Assembly (NCBI GenBank): GCA_030426705.1 | Contig: JAUHXW010000222.1 | Coordinates: forward strand, 1 to 5,144 | DNA length: 5,144 bases | Direction of reading: 5' to 3' | Origin: Gammaproteobacteria bacterium | GTDB taxonomy: Bacteria; Pseudomonadota; Gammaproteobacteria; Xanthomonadales; Marinicellaceae | Shown here: piece by piece, positions 1 through 5,144 of the stretch | Numbering within the stretch: the stretch's first letter is position 1 | Layout: each line of letters opens with the position of its first letter | Made by a program: the position numbers and the translations under genes | Notes under the pieces: model-generated | Database searches by the model: none | Told to the model about the DNA's origin: nothing | Seen by the model: the letters and a program-made list of their open reading frames with translations, nothing else

Positions 1-89
1 CGCCCCAAACGGCTGGTGCGCGTGACTTTCTTGCTGACCTTCTTTTTGCTCACTTTCTTACTGAGTTTTTTCTTGTTGCTATCAGCCAT
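1..89 (-). CDS. parB: Chromosome-partitioning protein ParB, N-terminal fragment (cut by window edge)
   Basis: Only the first 29 codons are present; the rest lies beyond base 1. The start is the ATG at 89-87, preceded by a strong AGGAG. The peptide begins MADSNKKKLSKK and continues as a lysine/serine-rich tail with three SKKV-like units, ending in RLG followed by a partial codon starting CG, most likely Arg. That resembles the conserved (G)LGRGL box near the N-terminus of chromosomal ParB/Spo0J proteins, the segment that contacts ParA and stimulates its ATPase. The full protein would be expected to bind parS sites, hydrolyse CTP and load as a sliding clamp near the origin. The start overlaps the parA stop by 8 bases, which supports co-expression with parA. 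The identification rests mainly on this position plus the RLGR-like end; the diagnostic ParB/Srx and HTH domains are not visible. An extension of about 26 residues before the box is longer than in many ParBs. Confidence 0.82.
   Translation of the reverse strand, partial: MADSNKKKLSKKVSKKKVSKKVTRTSRLG
24..62 (-). repeat. Short tandem SKKV-coding units in the parB start
   Basis: Codons 10-22 of parB form three adjacent units: SKKV (51-62), SKKKV (36-50) and SKKV (24-35). The outer two 12-base units differ only at synonymous third positions (AGT/AGC and GTG/GTC). This gives a strongly basic, low-complexity N-terminal tail. It looks like a small in-frame expansion. Confidence 0.7.
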
Positions 90-846
90 GATTTCTCCTC
101 AATAATTCGCTCGCCAACCCTTTATATGCCACTGCACCACGCGATAAATGATCGTACTCGATGGCTGATTGACCAAAGCTGGGAGCTTCTGCCACTTTGA
201 CATTTCTGGGCACCACGGTTCTGAAAACCTTGGGGCCAAAATGATCGCTGATTTGTTCAGCCACATCATTGGCCAGGTTATTCCGGCCATCAAACATGGT
301 GCGCAACAAACCTTCAATTTCCAAATCCGGATTAACGGTTTGTTTGACTCGTTCAATGGTGTCCAATAAAGAAGTCAATCCCTCCAGGGCATAATATTCA
401 CACTGCATCGGTATCAATACACTGTCGGCTGCTGCCAACGCATTAACTGTCAAGATACTCAATGATGGCGGACAATCTATCAAAATGAAATCATAATCAT
501 CGGCAACTGGAGCCAGTTGTTGCTTGAGTACCAATTGTGGTTCTTCATACTCCATCATCTGTAACTCGGCAGCGGTCAAATCAGTATTGGCTCCAACCAC
601 ATCCAAAGATTCAAATGACATGATGGCTTCATGAATATCACATTCATCCATCAACAATTCACAGGCTGATCGCTCCAGATTTCTGGAATCAGCACCACAA
701 GCCATGGTTGCATTACCTTGCGGATCAAGGTCGATGAGCAATACTTTTTTTCCAAGTTGTGCCAAACCAACTGCCAGGTTGACTGTAGTTGTGGTTTTGC
801 CTACACCGCCTTTTTGATTGGCCACTGCTATGATTTTTTGTTTCAT
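82..846 (-). CDS. parA: Chromosome-partitioning ATPase ParA (Soj family)
   Basis: A 254-residue protein, the normal length for a chromosomal ParA/Soj without an N-terminal HTH. In the family, ATP-bound dimers coat the nucleoid and ParB-parS complexes follow the receding ParA gradient, segregating origins. Visible motifs are the deviant Walker A KGGVGKTTT (12-20, signature Lys12 and catalytic Lys17), Walker A' with Asp39 in DLDPQGN (39-45), and Walker B ILIDCPPS (121-128, Asp124). The C-terminal block PRNVKVAEAPSFGQ (213-226) corresponds to the Soj DNA-binding surface; Arg188 in DGRNNL matches the DNA-contacting Arg189 of B. subtilis Soj, while the position of Soj Arg218 holds Lys217. The start ATG overlaps the rsmG stop as ATGA, and no good Shine-Dalgarno precedes it, so translation is probably coupled to rsmG. 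Its stop overlaps the parB start. The family call is secure. Confidence 0.97.
   Translation of the reverse strand: MKQKIIAVANQKGGVGKTTTTVNLAVGLAQLGKKVLLIDLDPQGNATMACGADSRNLERSACELLMDECDIHEAIMSFESLDVVGANTDLTAAELQMMEYEEPQLVLKQQLAPVADDYDFILIDCPPSLSILTVNALAAADSVLIPMQCEYYALEGLTSLLDTIERVKQTVNPDLEIEGLLRTMFDGRNNLANDVAEQISDHFGPKVFRTVVPRNVKVAEAPSFGQSAIEYDHLSRGAVAYKGLASELLRRNHG
94..100 (-). promoter_or_regulatory. Ribosome binding site of parB
   Basis: On the minus strand the sequence GAGGAGA lies 5-6 bases before the parB ATG and inside the last codons of parA. It is the strongest Shine-Dalgarno match in the window. It fixes the parB start and suggests parB is translated efficiently in its own right, not only by coupling from parA, whose own start has no comparable site. 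Confidence 0.8.
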
Positions 847-1484
847 GATGATTGGATTTTTTCAAATTGATACAATTTGCGCACACCAGACATGTAAGGC
901 ACTTTGATTTCCCAAACCGCCGTTTGCCTGAATGGCTGACCATTTTTCAACTTTTCTTCTTTAGGCCCCTTCATGGCCAAAAACCGACCATCTGGTTTGA
1001 CCAAATGAGCAGTCAAGTCAAGAAAAAGGCTTAATTCTGCAAAGGCTCGTGATGTTACCACATCAAATTTTTCATCGGGTAAATAATTTTCAACCCTTTC
1101 GTGCACCACTTCAACATTAATGAGGCCCAATTCCCGTATCACCTGGCGCATAAAACGGGCTTTCTTCCCCACCGCATCTAACAAAACCAATTGTTTATTC
1201 GGATAAATAATGGCCAATATAAAACCAGGAATACCACCACCGGTGCCAACATCAATGATGCGACTGCCTTGATAGTGATTTACCACTGCCAAGGCATCCA
1301 ACGCATGATGAGTAACCATTTCAGGCAAGGTATCAATCGCCGTCATGTTATAAGCTTTGTTCCACTTACGTAGCAACAACAAATAATCCATGATGGTTGA
1401 AGCCGAATCAATCGGCAAATCCAGTAGTTTCATCCCTGAAATCAATCGATTTGTCTGTAACTTTATTAAATTGGCTTCGTTCAT
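843..1484 (-). CDS. rsmG: 16S rRNA (guanine-527-N7)-methyltransferase RsmG
   Basis: A 213-residue class I SAM-dependent methyltransferase matching RsmG (GidB; E. coli 207 residues). The family makes m7G527 in the 530 loop of 16S rRNA; its loss gives low-level streptomycin resistance in several bacteria. Visible landmarks are KWNKAYNMTAI (40-50), the SAM-binding loop DVGTGGGIPG (78-87), the acidic strand end LLDAVGKKARF (101-111), SRAFAEL (145-151) and MKGP (171-174). The start is the ATG at 1484; an in-frame TAA lies at 1512-1514 with no other ATG between. No clear Shine-Dalgarno precedes it, and Met18 is a possible later start, although residues 1-17 fit the usual N-terminal helix. It is the first gene of an apparent rsmG-parA-parB operon and overlaps parA by 4 bases. 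The commonly linked mnmG is not upstream; a divergent operon is. Confidence 0.96.
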   Translation of the reverse strand: MNEANLIKLQTNRLISGMKLLDLPIDSASTIMDYLLLLRKWNKAYNMTAIDTLPEMVTHHALDALAVVNHYQGSRIIDVGTGGGIPGFILAIIYPNKQLVLLDAVGKKARFMRQVIRELGLINVEVVHERVENYLPDEKFDVVTSRAFAELSLFLDLTAHLVKPDGRFLAMKGPKEEKLKNGQPFRQTAVWEIKVPYMSGVRKLYQFEKIQSS

Positions 1485-1559
1485 TGGTGAAAATATCTTA
1501 AAATGTGACTTTTAACCCATGATATGAAATTCTATATCCGTAAGCTAAGATAAATAATC

Positions 1560-1577
1560 AGAACTTTCATCAGTTCT
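1560..1577. repeat. Inverted repeat AGAACT-N6-AGTTCT
   Basis: Perfect 6-base arms (1560-1565 and 1572-1577) flank the 6-base spacer TTCATC, near the middle of the divergent spacer. The dyad could be an operator for either operon or a chance match; arms this short are not rare in 5 kb. No T-run follows, so it is not a terminator. Confidence 0.45.
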
Positions 1578-1643
1578 TTGAAGACTAATTACTGGCCTGC
1601 GGGTGATTCAATCAAGGATAAAACCCTCACATCTTAACAAAAT

Positions 1644-1650
1644 AAGGCGA
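1644..1650 (+). promoter_or_regulatory. Ribosome binding site of the pcm-like gene
   Basis: AAGGCGA sits 7 bases before the ATG at 1658. An in-frame TAA at 1643-1645 overlaps it, so no earlier in-frame ATG is possible close by. Together these fix the start. Confidence 0.65.
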
Positions 1651-1657
1651 AATTAAC

Positions 1658-2296
1658 ATGAATTTTGATACAGCAAGACACAATATGGTGACGCAACAAG
1701 TGCGTTCCTGGGACGTCATAAACAAAGATATTTTAGCGGCCATGTTGAAGGTACAAAGGGAAGAATTTGTTCAGGTACCCCAAAGAAAACTGGCTTTTGC
1801 TGATATGGCGCTACCAATTGGTCACGACCAAAGCATGATGAAACCAGTGATAGAAGGTCGTATGTTACAGGCTTTGAACTTGAAACCAACTGACAGCGTG
1901 CTCGAAATTGGTACCGGCAGTGCTTATGTAACAGCATTGTTAAGCCGATTGGTTGACAGTGTTCACAGCATTGATCTTTATCAGGATTTTACAGATGCGG
2001 CTCAACAAAAATTACAAGAACATCAAATTGATAATGTCAGACTGGAAACAGCAGATTTTTATGGTTTTAAACCCAATCAAAAATATGATCGCATTGTCAT
2101 CACTGGTTCTGTAAACGAAGTCCCTACCGAAGTTTTTAACTGGTTAAACACTGATGGCCAGGTTTTTGCCATCGTTGGCAATGAGCCCATTATGGAAGCC
2201 AGAATGTACCAATCTCCGGCTGTCTATTCATCACATTTTGATACAGTGGTTGGTAAACTGTTCAAAAAAGATGATTCACAAACATTTGAACTTTAA
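1658..2296 (+). CDS. Pcm-like SAM-dependent methyltransferase (protein-L-isoaspartate O-methyltransferase family)
   Basis: A 212-residue protein of the PCMT family, which methylates L-isoaspartyl residues for protein repair. Recognisable features are REEFV (34-38), the DMALPIGHDQ block (49-58) equivalent to TALPIGQGQ in E. coli Pcm, the SAM-binding motif VLEIGTGSAYVTALL (81-95), the acidic strand end SIDLY (104-108), NVRLETADF (126-134) and RIVITGSVNEVP (145-156). The fold and SAM site look intact. The residues after the LPIG block are SMMKP instead of the canonical TISQP/TISAP, whose Ser/Thr residues line the isoaspartyl site, and ITGSV replaces VTAA. It therefore resembles the divergent Pcm-like proteins found beside tolC in other gammaproteobacteria, and isoaspartate repair activity is doubtful. 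It is the first gene of an operon with tolC, 7 bases downstream. The family call is strong; the substrate is unknown. Confidence 0.88.
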   Translation: MNFDTARHNMVTQQVRSWDVINKDILAAMLKVQREEFVQVPQRKLAFADMALPIGHDQSMMKPVIEGRMLQALNLKPTDSVLEIGTGSAYVTALLSRLVDSVHSIDLYQDFTDAAQQKLQEHQIDNVRLETADFYGFKPNQKYDRIVITGSVNEVPTEVFNWLNTDGQVFAIVGNEPIMEARMYQSPAVYSSHFDTVVGKLFKKDDSQTFEL

Positions 2297-2303
2297 ATAA
2301 ACT

Positions 2304-3665
2304 ATGAAAAAAATCATTTTACTGAGCACTTTGGCAGTGGGTACTGCCGGAGCAGAAAACCTGGTTGATGTTTTGAACGTGGCTTTGGAAAAAGACCCAC
2401 AATTAAAAGCAGCCAAGTTTAACCAACAAGCAACCGAAGAAAATAAAAAGCAGGCCTTAGCCAATTTTTTACCCCAAGTCAGTGGTTCCTGGTCTAAATC
2501 AGAGTCCGACTCAAAGACCGAATACAGCGATGGCTCAGTCAGTGATCCACCAAAGTCAGAATCAGATGGCTGGACAGTTTCTTTAAACCAATCAATTTAT
2601 GACCATGCCAATTTTGTAGGCATGAAACAGGCTGAATTGCAAAAAGCCAAAGGCTTGGCTCAATATGACATGGCCGAACAGGATTTCTTAATTCGACTGG
2701 CACAAAGTTACTTTGATGTTTTAACCAACATCGATGCGGTTAAATTTGCCGAGTCTGAAGAAAAAGCCATTCAAAGACAATTAGAACAAGCGGAACAGCG
2801 TTATGAAGTTGGCTTGGCTGCCATCACAGATGTGCACGAAGCTCGTGCACAATATGATGGCTCACGTGCCAGTGTAATTAACGCAAGAAATTTACTGGAT
2901 GATTCAAAAGAAGCTTTGTATGAAATCACCCGTTCATACTATGACCATTTGGATGCTTTACCAGATAACATAGAAGAAGTGGAACTGGCAGATCGTGATA
3001 TCCAGGCCTGGGAAAAATTGGCTTTGTCCAATAATCCGGATTTAGGCGTGGCTCGTATTGACGCCGAACTGGCTGAATATAGTATTAAACTGCAACGTTC
3101 CGGCCATTTTCCAACTGTGGGATTATCCGCCAGCCTGTCCTCAAACAATTCAAAAGGCAGCACCTTTATCTTGCCTTCGCAAGACCCCAATGGTTCTCCT
3201 GTGGTACAGCAATTCCCTGATAGTCAGAGAGATTCAAACTCAATATCTTTGAATGTCAATGTGCCCATTTTTTCAGGTGGGCGCACCACTTCATTAACTC
3301 GACAAGCCAAACACCAGTACCATGCTGCAATGGAAAACCTGGATCGCACCACGTTTTCAACCGTCAGAAACGTCAGAAATGCCTTACATAACGTTGAAGC
3401 CGGGTGGAGCTCTGTACAGGCCAGACAATTGGCTGTTGTCTCAGCGAAAAGTGCAGAAGAAGCGACGGCAGCTGGCTTTGAAGTCGGCACCAGAAATATT
3501 GTTGAAGTGTTGAACTCTCAAAGAAGTCTCTATCAAGCACAAAGAGATTACTCCAGTGCCAAACATGACTACCTGATGAATATTTTACGCTTGAAAAGAG
3601 CCTCTGGTATTTTGCAACAACAAGACATCGTAACCATCAATGGATTATTGGCAGTCAGTCAATGA
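2304..3665 (+). CDS. tolC: TolC-family outer membrane efflux channel
   Basis: A 453-residue outer-membrane channel protein that trimerises into the beta-barrel/alpha-barrel duct used by tripartite drug efflux pumps and type I secretion. A short signal peptide MKKIILLSTLAVGTAGA should be cleaved before Glu18, giving a mature start ENL as in E. coli TolC. Two homologous halves follow: residues ~18-215 include NQSIYD, AQSYFDVL and the turn VGLAAITDVHEARAQYD (169-185); residues ~235-445 include VPIFSGGR (320-327), VVSAKSAEEA and VGTRNIVEVLNSQRSLY (394-410). Poorly conserved Ser/Asp/Asn-rich stretches at ~61-90 and ~278-313 match the extracellular loops. It ends soon after the equatorial region and lacks the long C-terminal tail of E. 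coli TolC. No cysteine follows the signal peptide, so it is not an OprM-type lipoprotein. No Shine-Dalgarno precedes the ATG; in-frame TAA at 2298-2300 fixes the start, and translation may be coupled to the upstream gene. No pump or adaptor gene is in the window. Confidence 0.95.
   Translation: MKKIILLSTLAVGTAGAENLVDVLNVALEKDPQLKAAKFNQQATEENKKQALANFLPQVSGSWSKSESDSKTEYSDGSVSDPPKSESDGWTVSLNQSIYDHANFVGMKQAELQKAKGLAQYDMAEQDFLIRLAQSYFDVLTNIDAVKFAESEEKAIQRQLEQAEQRYEVGLAAITDVHEARAQYDGSRASVINARNLLDDSKEALYEITRSYYDHLDALPDNIEEVELADRDIQAWEKLALSNNPDLGVARIDAELAEYSIKLQRSGHFPTVGLSASLSSNNSKGSTFILPSQDPNGSPVVQQFPDSQRDSNSISLNVNVPIFSGGRTTSLTRQAKHQYHAAMENLDRTTFSTVRNVRNALHNVEAGWSSVQARQLAVVSAKSAEEATAAGFEVGTRNIVEVLNSQRSLYQAQRDYSSAKHDYLMNILRLKRASGILQQQDIVTINGLLAVSQ
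2831..2851. repeat. Perfect 9-base inverted repeat inside tolC
   Basis: TGTGCACGA (2831-2839) and TCGTGCACA (2843-2851) are exact reverse complements separated by AGC. The dyad encodes the D-V-H-E-A-R-A-Q segment of the conserved ITDV..ARAQYD turn. The inner GTGCAC is itself palindromic, so the same word is also a direct repeat. It may be a product of codon choice for a conserved motif, a protein-binding site or an mRNA hairpin. Confidence 0.6.
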
Positions 3666-3674
3666 TCCAGCTGG

Positions 3675-4004
3675 TCAATGTTCCAGTTGTTTGATGGCTG
3701 CATTCAGTTGATCAAAATCACTGTCTGAAATATCAATGATCTGAAAGCCCCCAAATGTTAAACCACTGGTTTGGGGGTCAGACCATATACATTCAGCCCC
3801 AACTGAAAGTTTGACTTCGTTTTCCATTGACAAAATCAAGCTTAATTGAAAAATCATACCTGTACAAAATTTCTCCCTGCCAGCCAGCAAAAAACCGCCT
3901 GCGGAAATATCAACAACTTTTCCCAAAACACTATCACCCAGTTGATTGACCACAACTGAACCCTTTGGGGGGTGAACCCTTTTATTTAATCTCTTTTCAA
4001 CCAT
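3675..4004 (-). CDS. PilZ-domain protein, putative c-di-GMP receptor
   Basis: A 109-residue protein consisting of essentially one PilZ domain. Both c-di-GMP-binding signatures are visible: RxxxR as R5-L-N-K-R9 near the N-terminus, and DxSxxG as D32-I-S-A-G-G37 followed by FLL. The later strand AECIWSD (70-76) and the GLTFGGFQIID segment (81-91) also fit the fold. There is no signal peptide or membrane segment, so it should be cytosolic. PilZ proteins change conformation on binding c-di-GMP and act on a partner controlling motility, polysaccharide, pili or transcription; the partner here is not shown by sequence. The start ATG at 4004 is preceded directly by an in-frame TAA and by TGGGAA (4012-4017) 7 bases upstream. 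The gene lies 15 bases after a DUF1631 gene on the same strand, probably in one operon, and converges on tolC with 9 bases between stops. Confidence 0.92.
   Translation of the reverse strand: MVEKRLNKRVHPPKGSVVVNQLGDSVLGKVVDISAGGFLLAGREKFCTGMIFQLSLILSMENEVKLSVGAECIWSDPQTSGLTFGGFQIIDISDSDFDQLNAAIKQLEH
3748..3777. repeat. GC-rich inverted repeat CCCCCAAA-N14-TTTGGGGG downstream of tolC
   Basis: Perfect 8-base arms (3748-3755 and 3770-3777) lie within the pilZ coding sequence and 83 bases after the tolC stop. A competing smaller hairpin, AAACC-ACT-GGTTT (3760-3772), shares the TTT. Neither strand has a proper T-run after the stem, so it is not a standard intrinsic terminator, but a read-through tolC transcript could fold here. 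Confidence 0.5.
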
Positions 4005-4019
4005 TTATACATTCCCATT

Positions 4020-5144
4020 TCACGCGGCCATTTTTTTTAATTTATTCATTATTTTAGTTAAAGCGTTTTTAAAGTAACCCCCTTTTGGCAATTCTACCTT
4101 AATGATATTTTTTCGACACAAATCAATAGCCAATCTTTGTAATTTCATCTTATGTGGATGACGTCCCATCAAGTCAACAAATAAAGCGCTGTCACTCATG
4201 GTACTGACCCAACTGAGTTTTCTGCGTAAGGTTTCATTTTGTTGGTTAATGATAAAATCAAACAATGTGCCATAAGGCAAATTAACCACTTTTTCTTTCA
4301 TGGCCTTTTCTTCGTCTGTTAACTCCCTGATTTCTTCAATTTTCTTGTTTTCTGTTTCTATGTCTTCGGATTTAGCTGCTTCGTCTATCGACAGAACTTT
4401 TTTCAATTTTGGCCGGTCTTTTTTCTTGTTTTCATCACTTTCTTGCCAACCTAAACAGGAATGAATGTTGTCCTTGGTAGCCAGTCGATCTCGCTTGGAG
4501 AAACCCAATTCATCCATGGTTTGGTCCAAAAGATGCATGGCACTGATTTTTTCAGGACCTGTCAATTTAGTGAATTCTTTTTTGTTACCAATCAAAGCAA
4601 TGGTTTTGGCTGCCTGAATTTTTTTCTTCCATTGATCAGAGTCTTTGCCTTCACGCAATAGGGTTAAAGTCAAGGAATCCCGCCAAACATGATTGATGAT
4701 GTCCTTAACAAATTTTACTTCACAACCCGCTAATATTTCTTTTAAATGCTTCTCAACCTCTGTCTTGGTCAAGTCCATTTTTTCTTTACCTTGAGCTGCA
4801 CTTACCCATTTTTTCTCAGCCCTAACAGCACGATTTTTGGTGACATTCAGGTAATCAGACAGCTCTTTCAGGGCTTTAACAAATGAATCAACAGTACCAT
4901 CAAAAGACTTGGCTGCAGTATCACTGTATTGATGAATCTGTTTGATGACATCTGTGCCATGCCATTTTTGAGATGATTCAACCAATAATTCCATAAACCT
5001 GCGAGCTGGATGTTCAGTATCTACAAAAAAACTTTCATCTTTAATGGCGGTTCTGAGCAAGGGTACATTGATGGCATTAAATGATGAGCGGATATTGGCA
5101 TCAATACTGTCATCCCGGGTTATCTCATCATAAACCATACCCAT
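4020..5144 (-). CDS. DUF1631-family protein, C-terminal 374 residues (5' end outside window)
   Basis: A large soluble protein of a family with no firmly established function (some members are misnamed thymidine phosphorylase). Recognised family features are SFFVDTEHPARRFMELL (38-54), NHVWRDSLTLTLLREG (151-166) followed by DSDQWKK, and a C-terminal domain from LPYGTLFDF (289-297) through RRKLSWVSTMSDSALFVD (307-324). Between them is a charged, Lys/Glu-rich, probably flexible linker (about 237-285). No membrane segments or signal peptide are visible. The frame stays open to the window edge; the last three bases happen to form an ATG codon, but family members are commonly about 700 residues or more and this piece starts mid-protein, so the true start should lie upstream. 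Its stop is 15 bases before the pilZ start. That link suggests, without proving, a role connected with c-di-GMP signalling. Confidence 0.85.
   Translation of the reverse strand: MGMVYDEITRDDSIDANIRSSFNAINVPLLRTAIKDESFFVDTEHPARRFMELLVESSQKWHGTDVIKQIHQYSDTAAKSFDGTVDSFVKALKELSDYLNVTKNRAVRAEKKWVSAAQGKEKMDLTKTEVEKHLKEILAGCEVKFVKDIINHVWRDSLTLTLLREGKDSDQWKKKIQAAKTIALIGNKKEFTKLTGPEKISAMHLLDQTMDELGFSKRDRLATKDNIHSCLGWQESDENKKKDRPKLKKVLSIDEAAKSEDIETENKKIEEIRELTDEEKAMKEKVVNLPYGTLFDFIINQQNETLRRKLSWVSTMSDSALFVDLMGRHPHKMKLQRLAIDLCRKNIIKVELPKGGYFKNALTKIMNKLKKMAA

Larger units (their letters stand above)
1485..1657. promoter_or_regulatory. Divergent intergenic region between rsmG and the pcm-like gene
   Basis: This 173-base AT-rich spacer separates two outward-facing operons, so promoters for both should lie here; this is inferred from the layout. 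No confident sigma70 pair could be picked by eye. The best minus-strand -10 candidate is TATAGA around 1529-1534, and the plus strand has GATAAA at 1617-1622; neither has a good -35 at correct spacing. Two small dyads are present (1560-1577 and 1603-1615). No DnaA box (TTATNCACA) or parS-like sequence was found. Tiny ORFs here, for example a nine-codon ORF at 1524-1553, lack ribosome binding sites. Confidence 0.6.

Noticed and set aside
99..369. Overlapping ORFs within parA on both strands
   Set aside because: parA carries all its conserved motifs across this region, so the other frames are shadows.
1524..1553. Nine-codon ORF in the divergent spacer
   Set aside because: No Shine-Dalgarno and too short to support; leader-peptide features such as a following attenuator stem are not seen.
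1603..1615. FNR-like box (TTGAT....ATCAA) upstream of the pcm-like gene
   Set aside because: On the minus strand it reads TTGAT-N3-ATCAC: the spacer is 3 instead of 4 and the last base mismatches, so it is not called as a site.
2864..2869. CACGTG core as a possible parS site in tolC
   Set aside because: The flanks do not match the TGTTTCACGTGAAACA consensus; only the 6-base core agrees.
2939..3490. Two minus-strand ORFs opposite tolC (2939-3190 and 3224-3490)
   Set aside because: They are antisense to a strongly supported tolC frame and their sequences look like shadow translations.
3667..3674. CCAGCTGG palindrome between tolC and pilZ as a bidirectional terminator
   Set aside because: Eight bases with no loop and no T-run cannot form an intrinsic terminator.
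4461..4661. 66-codon ORF on the plus strand
   Set aside because: It lies antisense within the DUF1631 gene, shows no recognisable motif and has no supporting context.
4020..5144. The DUF1631 frame as a complete 374-residue gene starting at 5144
   Set aside because: The ATG coincides with the window edge, and family members are commonly much longer with this part in the C-terminal portion, so it is treated as truncated by the window.

Overview
The window reads as ordinary chromosome from a fairly AT-rich gammaproteobacterium. No mobile elements, tRNA, rRNA or CRISPR are visible. All identified products are core or widespread families: chromosome partitioning, 16S rRNA methylation, a TolC outer-membrane channel, a PilZ protein and a DUF1631 protein. 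A Pcm-like gene directly before tolC is an arrangement I associate with Xanthomonadales and their relatives. Low GC combined with these families would fit something like Marinicella, but that is inference from memory only.

Left block (1-1484, all minus strand): rsmG, parA and the first 29 codons of parB. rsmG and parA overlap by 4 bases and parA and parB by 8 bases, so this looks like one translationally coupled operon. mnmG, often the partner upstream of rsmG, is absent; rsmG is the first gene after a divergent intergenic region.

Middle (1485-3665): a 173-base divergent spacer is followed on the plus strand by a Pcm-like methyltransferase gene and, 7 bases later, tolC. The two are very probably co-transcribed. 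The Pcm-like protein keeps the SAM-binding fold but has lost the usual TIS substrate-site motif. The TolC protein is a clear match to E. coli TolC in both halves, with substitutions at the periplasmic gate.

Right block (3675-5144, minus strand): the C-terminal 374 residues of a DUF1631 protein, cut by the window edge, followed 15 bases later by a 109-residue single-domain PilZ protein, a likely c-di-GMP receptor. This pair converges on tolC with only 9 bases between stop codons and no standard terminator.

Coding density is very high; the only intergenic stretch of any size is 1485-1657. I found no strong candidate for a wholly new system. The most useful leads are the DUF1631-PilZ pair, the altered Pcm-like active site, the TolC gate residues and the lysine-rich start of ParB.
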